Source: UBA8231 sp036011085
GTDB taxonomy: Bacteria > Latescibacterota > UBA2968 > UBA8231
Assembly (NCBI GenBank): GCA_036011085.1
Contig: DASCMS010000088.1
Location: forward strand, 5,879-69,878
Direction: 5' to 3'
Length of the DNA: 64,000 nt
The notes below the pieces were generated by a model. The model searched no databases, had not been told where the DNA came from, and saw only the letters and a list, made by a program, of their open reading frames with translations. Of this stretch, positions 43,952 through 52,464 are shown piece after piece (the stretch's first letter is position 1; each line of letters begins with the position of its first letter). The position numbers and the translations under genes were made by a program.

Positions 43952-45229
43952 CTATGACCAGAGTCGGTCGTGTGCCGTCAGCCGATCCCACTCGTCGGTC
44001 GGGCCGAAAGCTTCAGGCGCGTCCGGATCGGCGAACTCGCGGACCACATCGTCGTTGAGGCCGGTGAAGCCGAGCCCCGGCGTCTCCGGAACGGCGATAT
44101 GGCCGTCTTCGATGAGCGGCACGGGCAACCCCTCGACCAGGCTGCTCCAGCGTTCCATGTCGTCGACGGAGTGATTCTCCAGAACCATGAAATTCTCCGT
44201 TGCCGCCGCAGCGTGTACCGAAGCCATGGCGGCCACCGGAGACATGGCCATATGCAGGGCCATGGCGATGCCCGCCTCCTGGGCGGCGTCACCGATCTTC
44301 TTCGTCTCCAGGATGCCGCCAGATGATGCCAGGTCCGGATGGACCACGGCGATGGCGCGCTGTTCGAAGAGATCGCTGAAGCCCTCCTTCAGGTAGATGT
44401 CCTCACCGGTGCAGATTGGCGTATCCACAGCCTCGGAAAGGCGTCTGTACTGATCGGCAAACTGCCAGGGGATCAGGTCCTCGTACCAGGCGAGGCTGAA
44501 CTGATCCAGCGCCTTGCCGACGCGGATGCACGACTCCAGCCCCATGTGACCGAAGTGGTCGACTGCCAGTGGGATCTCGTAGCCCACGACATCCCGTACG
44601 GCAGCCACGTACTCACACAGCACACCGATCCCTTTTTCCGTGATCTGGATTCCCGTGAAGGGATGCATGATGGTGTGGATCTGCCGCATGCCCGGAGGCG
44701 CGATCACACAGTCCGACTTGCCCCTCAGGTTGCCCAGACCGATATCCATCTTGAGGAAGCCGAATCCGGACTCCATGCGCTCCTTCAGGCGGCGGCCCAT
44801 TTCGGTCCCGTCCTCTTCGGACGGCGTGTCGCAGTAACACAGGACCCGATCGCGAAACTTGCCGCCCGCCAGCATGTACGCGGGAACCCCGTAGGCCTTG
44901 CCCGCCAGATCCATCAGCGCCATCTCAACGCCACAGACACCCCCGGCCTGACGCGCATGGTGGCCGAACTGCTTGATGCGGCGAAACAGACGATCCACAT
45001 CGCAGGGGTTCTCGCCGAGGAGTCGGCTCTTGAGAGTCAGCGCGTATTCGCGGTTGCCGCCATCACGCACCTCACCGTACCCGGAGATGCCCTGATTCGT
45101 GTCGATACGGATCAGAACCGAGCGGAAGGGCGCGCCCGTCAGACAGGCAACACGCAGATCGGTAATCTTCAAGCTTGATGGACGGGAGGCTGTGCTCACG
45201 CTGGCTTCGGCACTCACGGGATTCTCCAT
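43952..45229 (-). CDS. mandelate racemase/enolase superfamily dehydratase-like enzyme
   Basis: A 425-aa enolase-superfamily member, first gene of a seven-gene minus-strand run. Metal ligands are D224 (AVDHFGH), E250 (WYEDL) and E276 (TGED). K160 in FLKMDIG is in the catalytic-lysine place, and MALHMAMSPVAAMAS near 330 offers the His of the dehydratase group. This points to an acid-sugar dehydratase-like activity. A 110-nt spacer separates it from the dehydrogenase gene downstream; a 107-nt divergent spacer upstream should hold its promoter. Confidence 0.87.
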   Translation of the reverse strand: MENPVSAEASVSTASRPSSLKITDLRVACLTGAPFRSVLIRIDTNQGISGYGEVRDGGNREYALTLKSRLLGENPCDVDRLFRRIKQFGHHARQAGGVCGVEMALMDLAGKAYGVPAYMLAGGKFRDRVLCYCDTPSEEDGTEMGRRLKERMESGFGFLKMDIGLGNLRGKSDCVIAPPGMRQIHTIMHPFTGIQITEKGIGVLCEYVAAVRDVVGYEIPLAVDHFGHMGLESCIRVGKALDQFSLAWYEDLIPWQFADQYRRLSEAVDTPICTGEDIYLKEGFSDLFEQRAIAVVHPDLASSGGILETKKIGDAAQEAGIAMALHMAMSPVAAMASVHAAAATENFMVLENHSVDDMERWSSLVEGLPVPLIEDGHIAVPETPGLGFTGLNDDVVREFADPDAPEAFGPTDEWDRLTAHDRLWS

Positions 45230-45336
45230 GGCCTGGATGGAATGATCTGAACCTGAATACGGTAGGTGAGCCCTTCGGAAGCGTCAACGCCTCTCATTCC
45301 TTGTGTCATCGTAATAAGGCGGTCACATTCTTACGC

Positions 45337-46701
45337 ATGGAAAGCGCGCCGGCTCAACCCCTCCGCATTCTGCTCATCGACGATGAAGCGGAGGTCCGCA
45401 CAACTGTTGGCGCCATGCTGCAACGCATGGGTCATGAGATAACTACGGCCGACAACGGTGCCGAGGGACTCGCGCTGTTCGACCGCGCGGGCGCCGACAT
45501 CATCGTCAGCGACGTGATGATGCCGGGAGTCGACGGCCTCGGAGTGCTGCGCGGCCTGCGCAAACGCGGCGCCGACGTCGATGTGATCCTGATTACCGGT
45601 CTGGGCACGATGGACACCGCCATCGAGGCCCTCCGCCAGGGCGCCTTCGATTTCCTCACCAAACCCGTACGCATGAGCGACCTGACGGCCGCGGTGGAGC
45701 GCACCCGGCGGTACCAGACGCTGCGGCGCGACCGCGACCGCCTGCGCTCACGCCTGGACAGCCTGCAGCCCAACGGTCCGATGGTGGTCGGTGAGAGCGC
45801 CGCCATGGCCCGGGTCATGGACCTCGTCGATCGTGTGGCCGAAACCGATCATACAACGGTGCTGATCACCGGCGAGAGCGGCACGGGCAAGGAACTGGTG
45901 GCCCACGGAATCCACGACCGCAGCCCGCGCGCCGCCGAGGCATTCATCAGTCTCAACTGCACAGCCGTGCCCGATACGCTGTTTGAGAGCGAATTGTTCG
46001 GCCACGAGAAGGGGGCCTTCACCGACGCCGAAACGCGCAAGCCGGGCATGTTCGAACTGGGCTCGGGGGGCACCCTGTTCCTCGACGAGATTGCCGACAT
46101 GAGTGCCGCCTCGCAGGCCAAGATCCTGCGCGTGCTCGAGGAACGGACGCTGCGCCGCGTCGGCGGTCTACACGAGATCCCCGTCGACGTGCGCCTCGTG
46201 GCCGCCACGAACCGCGACCTGGAGGGCATGCAGCGCGACGGCACCTTCCGCCAGGATCTCTACTTCCGCCTCAATGTCTTCACCATCCACCTGCCGCCAC
46301 TGCGCGAGCGCGGCGAAGACATCCTGCTGTTGGCCGAACATTTCATCGAGCGCTTCGCCCGGGAATTCCGCAAGGACCTGTCCGGCCTCGACGAGGACGC
46401 TCGCCGACTCCTGGTCGCCTACCCTTTTCCCGGCAACGTCCGCGAGTTGCGCAATCTCGTCGAACGGGGTGTGATCCTTGCCGATGGCACGCAGCTGACC
46501 GGACGGGATCTTTCGGATCTCGCCACATCGACAACAGGTGCAGCCCCAGTCGACGCGCCCCTCGAGCTGGCATCACTGGAGGAGGGGGCCATCCGTGCCG
46601 CCTTTGAACAGTCCGGCGGCAACCAGACCGAGACCGCACGCCTGCTCGGCATCGGCGTCGATGCTCTGCGCTACCGGCTGCGCAAGTACGGCTTGCGGTA
46701 G
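45337..46701 (+). CDS. NtrC-family sigma-54 activator with receiver domain and GAFTDA loop
   Basis: A 454-aa response regulator. The receiver domain (about 10-120) has acidic pair D15-D16, phospho-acceptor D59 and K109. The AAA+ domain has Walker A GESGTGKE (179-186) and Walker B GGTLFLDEI (244-252). The sigma-54 contact loop reads GAFTDA (226-231) instead of GAFTGA. A Fis-type HTH ends the protein (NQTETARLLGIGVDALRYRL, about 430-449). ATG 45337 is used. An inverted repeat and a sigma-54 promoter lie just downstream, so it probably drives the next operon. No kinase is adjacent. Confidence 0.95.
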   Translation: MESAPAQPLRILLIDDEAEVRTTVGAMLQRMGHEITTADNGAEGLALFDRAGADIIVSDVMMPGVDGLGVLRGLRKRGADVDVILITGLGTMDTAIEALRQGAFDFLTKPVRMSDLTAAVERTRRYQTLRRDRDRLRSRLDSLQPNGPMVVGESAAMARVMDLVDRVAETDHTTVLITGESGTGKELVAHGIHDRSPRAAEAFISLNCTAVPDTLFESELFGHEKGAFTDAETRKPGMFELGSGGTLFLDEIADMSAASQAKILRVLEERTLRRVGGLHEIPVDVRLVAATNRDLEGMQRDGTFRQDLYFRLNVFTIHLPPLRERGEDILLLAEHFIERFAREFRKDLSGLDEDARRLLVAYPFPGNVRELRNLVERGVILADGTQLTGRDLSDLATSTTGAAPVDAPLELASLEEGAIRAAFEQSGGNQTETARLLGIGVDALRYRLRKYGLR

Positions 46702-46717
46702 CACCCGAACACCCGGC

Positions 46718-46742
46718 CATTTCACCGGCCTTCGGTGAAATG
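46718..46742. promoter_or_regulatory. perfect 10-bp inverted repeat, candidate activator binding site
   Basis: The arms CATTTCACCG and CGGTGAAATG are perfect reverse complements around a 5-nt loop (GCCTT). It lies 17 nt after the activator stop and about 98 bp upstream of the sigma-54 -24 element, within the usual range for an enhancer site. It could also act as a bidirectional terminator, but no T-run follows on either strand. Confidence 0.6.
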
Positions 46743-46824
46743 ACGGCATGACCACGCCTCTCCCCGGGGCTGTGTCTGACTTTCATCCCGTTCCCCTGCT
46801 TCGACTTAAGCGTTTGGCCGACCA

Positions 46825-46841
46825 CTGGCACAGGCCTTGCA
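46825..46841 (+). promoter_or_regulatory. sigma-54 promoter (-24/-12)
   Basis: TGGCAC-N5-TTGCA at 46826-46841 matches the sigma-54 consensus (TGGCACGrNNNTTGCW), with the GG and GC pairs at the right spacing. It lies 38 nt upstream of the receiver gene start, leaving room for a short leader with AAGGAGC as ribosome site. Confidence 0.88.
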
Positions 46842-46878
46842 ATGGGTGACCTGTCCCTCCCCGTTAAGGAGCTAGAAC

Positions 46879-47289
46879 GTGAAGATCCTGATTGTCGATG
46901 ACGAGCCTGCGATCACCGAGTTCTTCCACCGGATGGCGACGGTGCGTGGCTTTCACGATGTCGACACGGTCGATTGTGCCCAGGACGCGGTGACCCGCGT
47001 GCTGCAGTCGAGCTATGACCTGATCACCCTTGATGTACGCCTTCCTGGGATCAGCGGCCTCGAGATCATCGCCGTCGTGCGCAACATGAACCCCCACGCG
47101 GTCATCGCCGTGATCTCGGGCTTTATCCCCGACGAGATCCCGGAGGAGGTGATGAGCTGCATTGACGTCCTGCTGCCGAAGCCGATCAGCGTGGAAACCT
47201 TCAATGCCCTGCTCGACGGCGCCCTGCAGCTGGCCGAAACGATGGTAGGCATTCGCCTGCTCGGAGAACCCGCCGCCGTACTTCGCTGA
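46879..47289 (+). CDS. receiver-only response regulator
   Basis: A 136-aa protein with a receiver domain and a short C-terminal helix but no output domain. D7-D8, phospho-acceptor D52 (LITLDVRLPGISG) and K101 (LLPKPIS) are present. It starts at GTG 46879 behind AAGGAGC and a sigma-54 promoter, and precedes a FapA/DUF342-like gene by 14 nt. Likely a phosphorelay or protein-contact switch. Confidence 0.9.
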   Translation: MKILIVDDEPAITEFFHRMATVRGFHDVDTVDCAQDAVTRVLQSSYDLITLDVRLPGISGLEIIAVVRNMNPHAVIAVISGFIPDEIPEEVMSCIDVLLPKPISVETFNALLDGALQLAETMVGIRLLGEPAAVLR

Positions 47290-47303
47290 AGGCGGGAGTC
47301 CCC

Positions 47304-48440
47304 ATGAACCCGACGATCCAGACCGCCAGCGACGCCATCCTGCGCGAAGGACGGATGACGGAGATCCCTGCCGTCAGTCCCGACGCCCCGTTGGGGCTGT
47401 TCGACGGCGAAGACCGCGACGTCTTCATGCAGGGTGACCTGGCTTTTGTGCATGGCGTCAGAAGCGGGCGTGGAGTCCTCATCCAGGGCAGTATTCTCGG
47501 ATCGGCGGCGCAGTCCCTGCGCGTCGAAGCCAAGGGTGATGTCATCGTTACCGGCGCCGTGCGCTACGCCCAGCTTTCGGGTCGCCGGGTGCTCGTCGGC
47601 GGCCGGGCCAGTCACAGCCAGTTCACCGCCTCTCAACAGGTGGCCGTAGGGGACGCTCTCGACGCGGTTCGAGTCATCGCCGGTGACTACGAAGATGACA
47701 GGCGGTGTATCGAGTCCTGCCGACTGACAAAAGAACAGAGTCAGACGCAGACCGAGTCACTGACGCGCCGCGTATGCACGGAGGAGAAGCGTCTCGACAA
47801 GGCCTGCCGGGCGCTGAGGATTCCGCTGGATTTCAACGTGGGGCGGATCGTGCAGCACGAAGACGGCCGGGTCTGTGTCGACCTGGGTTCGTTCTACGAA
47901 TCGCTTGACGGACGGACAGACGAGCAGCTCGAACTGGCCCTGGCCGAGTTTTTCGCCAAGGGTGTCATTGGTGTCATAACCCGCGCCAACCGCAAGTACC
48001 TGGTCAACTTTCCAGCGCGGGAGAAGGTCTTCATGCAGTTGGTGAAGAGCCTGCGCGAGTTGTTCGAAGCGGTCCTCGAACGGGACCGGCTACAGCGCCG
48101 CGTCGAGTGGCTGGAGGGCCGGCTCGGACAGCTCGTCGACAGCCTCCGCCGACGACGTGCCAGTGTCGAGGTGGGCGGCGCCATTGCCGGGGATACCTCC
48201 ATGGAGTTCATTCTCCCCCGGGTCGTCAAGCAGCCGAAGGACGGCGGCTACGACTTCGCTCACCAGACGGCGCGGCTCGAACTCATATGCGGAGCAGGCG
48301 CCATCGAGGTAGTGCCGTGCGGCGCCGACGGAGCCCGCACCTCGACCACGGTAGCAGCCTCCGAGATGGATGGCCTGCGCTTCGCCGTGGACGACGGGCG
48401 CGTGCTCTGGGAGCCCGTCAACGTGGCCGTCAGCGCCTAG
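47304..48440 (+). CDS. FapA/DUF342-like protein with coiled coil
   Basis: A 378-aa protein with an N-terminal beta-helix-like part rich in Gly and Val (VEAKGDVIVTGAVRYAQLSG, RRVLVGGRASHSQFTAS; about 70-125), typical of DUF342/FapA. The middle has charged helices, including LQRRVEWLEGRLGQLVDSLR near 260-280, a coiled coil. FapA proteins are polymer-like factors linked to flagella or surface functions; this copy is divergent. It is co-transcribed with the receiver gene from the sigma-54 promoter. Stop is TAG. Confidence 0.7.
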   Translation: MNPTIQTASDAILREGRMTEIPAVSPDAPLGLFDGEDRDVFMQGDLAFVHGVRSGRGVLIQGSILGSAAQSLRVEAKGDVIVTGAVRYAQLSGRRVLVGGRASHSQFTASQQVAVGDALDAVRVIAGDYEDDRRCIESCRLTKEQSQTQTESLTRRVCTEEKRLDKACRALRIPLDFNVGRIVQHEDGRVCVDLGSFYESLDGRTDEQLELALAEFFAKGVIGVITRANRKYLVNFPAREKVFMQLVKSLRELFEAVLERDRLQRRVEWLEGRLGQLVDSLRRRRASVEVGGAIAGDTSMEFILPRVVKQPKDGGYDFAHQTARLELICGAGAIEVVPCGADGARTSTTVAASEMDGLRFAVDDGRVLWEPVNVAVSA

Positions 48441-48505
48441 AGCCGCTGCTTGAGCAGCGACGCCGGGCCGACGCCGCTTTCAACCTTCGGCCCGGTCGAG
48501 GACCC

Positions 48506-49078
48506 GTGCGCATCGTCACCGGCCGCCTCCGCGGCCGCATCATCTCCTTCAACCCCAAGCGACACGGTGACATCCGCGTCACATCGGGACGCCTCAAGGA
48601 GGCGATCTTCGATCGGCTGGGGTCGTCGCTGGAGGGTCTCAGCTTCCTCGATGTCTGCGCTGGCTCGGGACAGATGGCCCTGGAAGCCTATAGTCGTGGG
48701 GCGATGGTCACCGCTGTCGAGCCGGATCGACGCCGACGCGACCTGCTGCGCCAGTTGATGCGCGACTGGGGGGTCAACCACCTCGAACTGTTGGGGCGAC
48801 GCGGCCAGGGCGCCCTCACCGACCTGGCCACCGAGGGCCGCCACTACGACGTCATCTACCTCGATCCTCCGTACCACGCGCGCCACAACGGGCATCCGCT
48901 GTGTGAGGTTCTGCTGTCGGCCGTGGGGCACTCGGGAGTACTGGCTGCCGACGGGGTGCTGCTGGTGCAGCACCCGAAGGAGATCGATCTGTCGGAGCGG
49001 GTCGACGGCCTCGAGCGCAGCCAGCTGCGCCGACATGGCACGACCTTGTTGAGCGAGTATCGCCCGACAGCGGCCTGA
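48506..49078 (+). CDS. rsmD: 16S rRNA (guanine966-N2)-methyltransferase
   Basis: A 190-aa Rossmann methyltransferase. GTG 48506 gives VRIVTGRLRGRIISF, the RsmD N-terminus (RIIxGxxrGrxl). SAM motif I is LDVCAGSGQMALEAYSRG, and the catalytic motif IV is YLDPPY. SGRLKEAIFDRL matches the conserved TxxxREalFn region. A longer frame starting inside the preceding gene is not coding. Confidence 0.92.
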   Translation: MRIVTGRLRGRIISFNPKRHGDIRVTSGRLKEAIFDRLGSSLEGLSFLDVCAGSGQMALEAYSRGAMVTAVEPDRRRRDLLRQLMRDWGVNHLELLGRRGQGALTDLATEGRHYDVIYLDPPYHARHNGHPLCEVLLSAVGHSGVLAADGVLLVQHPKEIDLSERVDGLERSQLRRHGTTLLSEYRPTAA

Positions 49079-49143
49079 TCCCGCGTTGCGCCGGTGCTGT
49101 CTCGCCGCCAGTTTCTGTCCCCACACCCAAGGAGTCGCGCGCA

Positions 49144-50235
49144 GTGAAGATCACCAGCGTCCGGGCCACCGCTGTCCTGGTACCGAGACCCACGCCCTTC
49201 ACCAGCAGCCTCGGCACCCACGCCGGCACGGAGAACGCCGTCGTCGAGATCGAGACGGACACGGGTTTCACCGGGATCGGTGAAGCGTCGAGCATCTGGG
49301 ACCGCATGGGACGCGGTTGTGCCGACGACATCAACGGTCCACTGGCCGAAGCCCTCGTCGGCCGCGACCCGACGCAGATCCGTCTTCTCAGCGATGCCAT
49401 GGACGCCCTGCTGTCGCCTCGTTCAGCGCCGGCCAGGGCGGGGGTGGAGATGGCACTGTGGGACATTCTCGGCAAAGCTCTGGACACCCCCGTCTATCGG
49501 CTCCTTGGCGGAGCTGTACGCGAACGCCTGCCTCTGTCGCGCTCGCTGTCGATGGGAACGGTGGACGAAGTGCTCGCTCAGGCCGACGCCCTCGTGGAGG
49601 AGGGGTATGGCACGCTGAAGATGAAAGTGGGCCGCAACGCCAAGGCCGATCTCAGCAACCTGTCAGCCCTGCGCCAGCGATTCCCCCGCGTGATCCTGCG
49701 CGTCGACGCCAATATGGCGTGGCCGAATGCGAAAACAGCCGTGCGCCACATCCGCGAGCTGGAGGAATTCGACATCGAGCTCGTCGAGCAGCCCCTGCAC
49801 GAACGCGATCTCGAAGGCTTGCGCTTCGTACGCGAATCCGTGGACACGCCTGTCATGGCCGATGAATCGGTGTGGACTCCCGCCGACGCCATGGCCTGCG
49901 CCCGAGCCGACGCCGCCGACGTATTCAACGTCTACGTCTCGGAGGCCGGCGGGCTGGGGCCGGCGGCTCAGATCTTCGCCATCGCCGACGCGGCGCGCCT
50001 GAGCTGCATCATCGGCAGCATGCCCGAGCTCGGCATCGGCACCGCCGCCCAGGCCCACCTTGCCTTCGCCATGCCGAACCTCGGCTTCGCCTGCGACGTC
50101 AACGGTTGTGTCTACCACGCCGACGATGTCGTCGACCACGGACTGCGCATCGAGAGCGGGTTCATCTACCCGCCATCGGGCCCGGGACTGGGTGTGAGTC
50201 TGGATCCCGAGCGCTTGGCGAAGTACAGAATCTGA
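49144..50235 (+). CDS. muconate-lactonizing/epimerase-subgroup enolase-superfamily enzyme, one catalytic Lys missing
   Basis: A 363-aa enzyme. The KxK motif is K159-M-K161 (TLKMKVG). Metal ligands are D188 (RVDANMAW), E215 (LVEQPL) and D240 (MADES). The second catalytic lysine, normally in an (I/L)KxxxxGG strand, appears as Y264 in FNVYVSEAGG. The other face of the active site is therefore altered, so a one-base racemisation/cycloisomerisation scheme is unlikely as written. The start is GTG 49144; it overlaps hisA by one base. Confidence 0.85.
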   Translation: MKITSVRATAVLVPRPTPFTSSLGTHAGTENAVVEIETDTGFTGIGEASSIWDRMGRGCADDINGPLAEALVGRDPTQIRLLSDAMDALLSPRSAPARAGVEMALWDILGKALDTPVYRLLGGAVRERLPLSRSLSMGTVDEVLAQADALVEEGYGTLKMKVGRNAKADLSNLSALRQRFPRVILRVDANMAWPNAKTAVRHIRELEEFDIELVEQPLHERDLEGLRFVRESVDTPVMADESVWTPADAMACARADAADVFNVYVSEAGGLGPAAQIFAIADAARLSCIIGSMPELGIGTAAQAHLAFAMPNLGFACDVNGCVYHADDVVDHGLRIESGFIYPPSGPGLGVSLDPERLAKYRI

Positions 50236-50990
50236 TGCGCTTCCGCCCCTGCATCGACCTCCACGATGGTCGCGTCAAGCAGATCGTTGGGGGCTCCCTG
50301 CGCGACGATGCCGCGCCGCAGACCAATTTCGAGTCCGTCCTGCCGCCGGCGTACTACGCCGAACTATACCAGCGTGACGGTCTGCATGGGGGGCACGTCA
50401 TCATGCTTGGACCGGGCAATGAGACAGCCGCCACCGAGGCCGTCGGTGCCTGGCCCGGTGGCCTGCAGCTGGGAGGCGGCATCACCGCCGACAACGCCGC
50501 ACAGTGGCTCGACCGGGGCGCCGGCGGTGTCATCGCCACATCCTTTGTTTTTTGTGACGGGCAGCTGCAGCGCGACAATCTGGAGCGCCTCGTAGCGGCA
50601 GCCGGTCGCGATCGGCTCATCCTCGACCTCAGCTGCGCGCCGGCTGACGATGGTCGGTACGTGGTGGCCACGGAGCGCTGGCAGAAGCTGACCGACTTTG
50701 CCGTATCCGCCGCCAACCTCGAGATGCTCGCCACCTGCTGCTGCGAGTTTCTCATCCATGCCACGCAGATGGAGGGCAGGCAGCAGGGCATCGACGAGCG
50801 CCTCGTCTCCCTTCTCGGCGACACCACCCCGCTGCCGACGACCTACGCCGGCGGTGTGCGTTCCATGGGCGACGTGGACCACATTGAGAAAGCCGGCCAA
50901 GGACGACTCGACTATACCGTGGGCAGCGCCCTCGACCTGTTCGGCGGCAGCGGCGTGAAATACGAGGACCTCGTCGAACGCCACCGATGA
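50235..50990 (+). CDS. hisA: HisA-type ProFAR isomerase, eukaryotic-like form
   Basis: A 251-aa TIM-barrel protein of histidine synthesis. The N-terminus MRFRPCIDLHDGRVKQIVGG matches the eukaryotic HIS6-type (RxCIDxHxGxVKQIVGGTL) more than the bacterial form (IPAIDLKDGxCVRLxQGD). GGLQLGGGITADNAAQWLD and TTYAGGVRSMGDVDHIE are barrel phosphate-binding segments. No other his gene is in the window. The start shares one base with the preceding stop (TGATG). Confidence 0.88.
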   Translation: MRFRPCIDLHDGRVKQIVGGSLRDDAAPQTNFESVLPPAYYAELYQRDGLHGGHVIMLGPGNETAATEAVGAWPGGLQLGGGITADNAAQWLDRGAGGVIATSFVFCDGQLQRDNLERLVAAAGRDRLILDLSCAPADDGRYVVATERWQKLTDFAVSAANLEMLATCCCEFLIHATQMEGRQQGIDERLVSLLGDTTPLPTTYAGGVRSMGDVDHIEKAGQGRLDYTVGSALDLFGGSGVKYEDLVERHR

Positions 50991-51011
50991 CCGAGAGCCC
51001 GGCGCGGGGAC

Positions 51012-52358
51012 CTAGCCTGTCTGCGTCAGATACAGATTGACCGCCGTGAAGTTGATGATGACCCAGATCGTCAGCATCAGGCCGATCTCCACTGCCAGAC
51101 CCATCCGCCTCCCCTGCTCCTCCCGCATGGCCAGGTGCAGCACGCCGTAGGCCAGGGGGATCAGCAGCAGGTTGTTGGCGTTCGCTCCCAGCAGCACGAG
51201 CAGGAAGGGCTTCTCCCCTCCCAGCAGGATGAAGAACAACCAGAACGCCGGGAAGGCAGTCTGCAGGATGCGCGTCCAGCGGCTGCGCCCCTCGTCGCTC
51301 TGCACGCCATCCATCCCCGTCTGACAGAGAAAGTCGGCGCCGATGCGTCCCGAACTGGCGGCGAACACCAGCAGTGTCGAGAACAGCGTACAGAAGGCGC
51401 CCACCATGAACACGCCCTTGGCCGCCGGACCCAGGGTTTCGGTAAAGATCAGCGACACCTGCTCGACGACGGCGATCCCCTCGGGCTGCATCTGCAGTCG
51501 GGACAGTACCGAAGCACCGAGCAGGTAATAGGCGCAGGTGATGACCAGAGCGATGGCGGTGCAGACACCGGCGTCCATGGCCAGCACCCGCATCCAGCCT
51601 CGGTACCGATCGCGCCACTCGGGGCTGCCGTCGTCGGGACCGATGTTGCGCGGGTAGCCCTTCTCGCGCACCCAGTAGGGATACATGAAGAGCTCTACGG
51701 CCGTGGCACCCACCGAGCCCATCACGGCGAGGGCGACGAAGGCCCCGTCGGGTGGCATGGCGAAGGTGAATCCGGACGTGATCTCGGAGAAACTGATGGC
51801 GTGGGGTGTTCCCTGCAGTACGAGCAGACAACCGATGACGACGAGGCTGAAAGCCGCCACCAGGACCGTCACCATCTTCTCCAGATCTTCGTACAGTCCC
51901 CGCCAGAGCAGCAGCACCACCAGTGCGAAGACGACGGCGGACCAGATCTTGTAGTGCACGGCGGGGATGACGGAAGTCAGCAGGCCACCCACGGACCCGA
52001 GAATCCCTATAACCGCCGCGAACACGGAGAAGTAGCCGATGGCACACAGCCAGGCCACCCACGACGTGTCGCAGAGACGGGGTCCGGGGACGCGGTCGAG
52101 GGCGGTGATCGTCGTGTCGTCGTGCAGCAGGCACTGACGGCCCAGTTCCAGCTGGATGAAGTACTTCACCACGCTGGCAACGATGACACCCCAGAGGAAC
52201 ACGAAGCCCACATCGGCACCCATGCGCGTCGTCACCAGCAACTCGCCGGAGCCCACCACCGATCCGGAAACGACGACGCCGGGCCCGATGTTACGCAGCA
52301 GGCCACCGATGCCGGTGGGTGCGGGACGCGTGGTACTGCCATCCATCTGACTACTCAT
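51012..52358 (-). CDS. divergent Nramp-like transporter lacking metal-site motifs
   Basis: A 448-aa protein with about 11-12 helices and an Nramp-type layout. Helix 1 reads GPGVVVSGSVVGSGELLVTTRMGADVG (in parts), where Mn2+/Fe2+ Nramps have GPGxxxxxAyxDPGN. Helix 6 reads GSVGATAVELFMYPYW in place of the AMxMPH motif. Both metal-binding motifs are missing, so the substrate is probably not Mn2+ or Fe2+. Its start faces the FAD oxidoreductase gene across a 106-nt spacer. Confidence 0.75.
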   Translation of the reverse strand: MSSQMDGSTTRPAPTGIGGLLRNIGPGVVVSGSVVGSGELLVTTRMGADVGFVFLWGVIVASVVKYFIQLELGRQCLLHDDTTITALDRVPGPRLCDTSWVAWLCAIGYFSVFAAVIGILGSVGGLLTSVIPAVHYKIWSAVVFALVVLLLWRGLYEDLEKMVTVLVAAFSLVVIGCLLVLQGTPHAISFSEITSGFTFAMPPDGAFVALAVMGSVGATAVELFMYPYWVREKGYPRNIGPDDGSPEWRDRYRGWMRVLAMDAGVCTAIALVITCAYYLLGASVLSRLQMQPEGIAVVEQVSLIFTETLGPAAKGVFMVGAFCTLFSTLLVFAASSGRIGADFLCQTGMDGVQSDEGRSRWTRILQTAFPAFWLFFILLGGEKPFLLVLLGANANNLLLIPLAYGVLHLAMREEQGRRMGLAVEIGLMLTIWVIINFTAVNLYLTQTG

Positions 52359-52464
52359 GCAGACGCTCCATAGGCTGGGGTGATGGTCGGATAAGAAAGG
52401 GTCTGTCCCGGGGATGGCTCAAGCGCACTGTCCTGAGGTCCCGGCGGTGGTTATGCTTCGCCCC

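Noticed and set aside
46718..46742. Intrinsic terminator for the activator gene.
   Set aside because: The stem is perfect but no T-run follows on either strand, and the distance to the sigma-54 promoter fits an enhancer site better. Not fully excluded.
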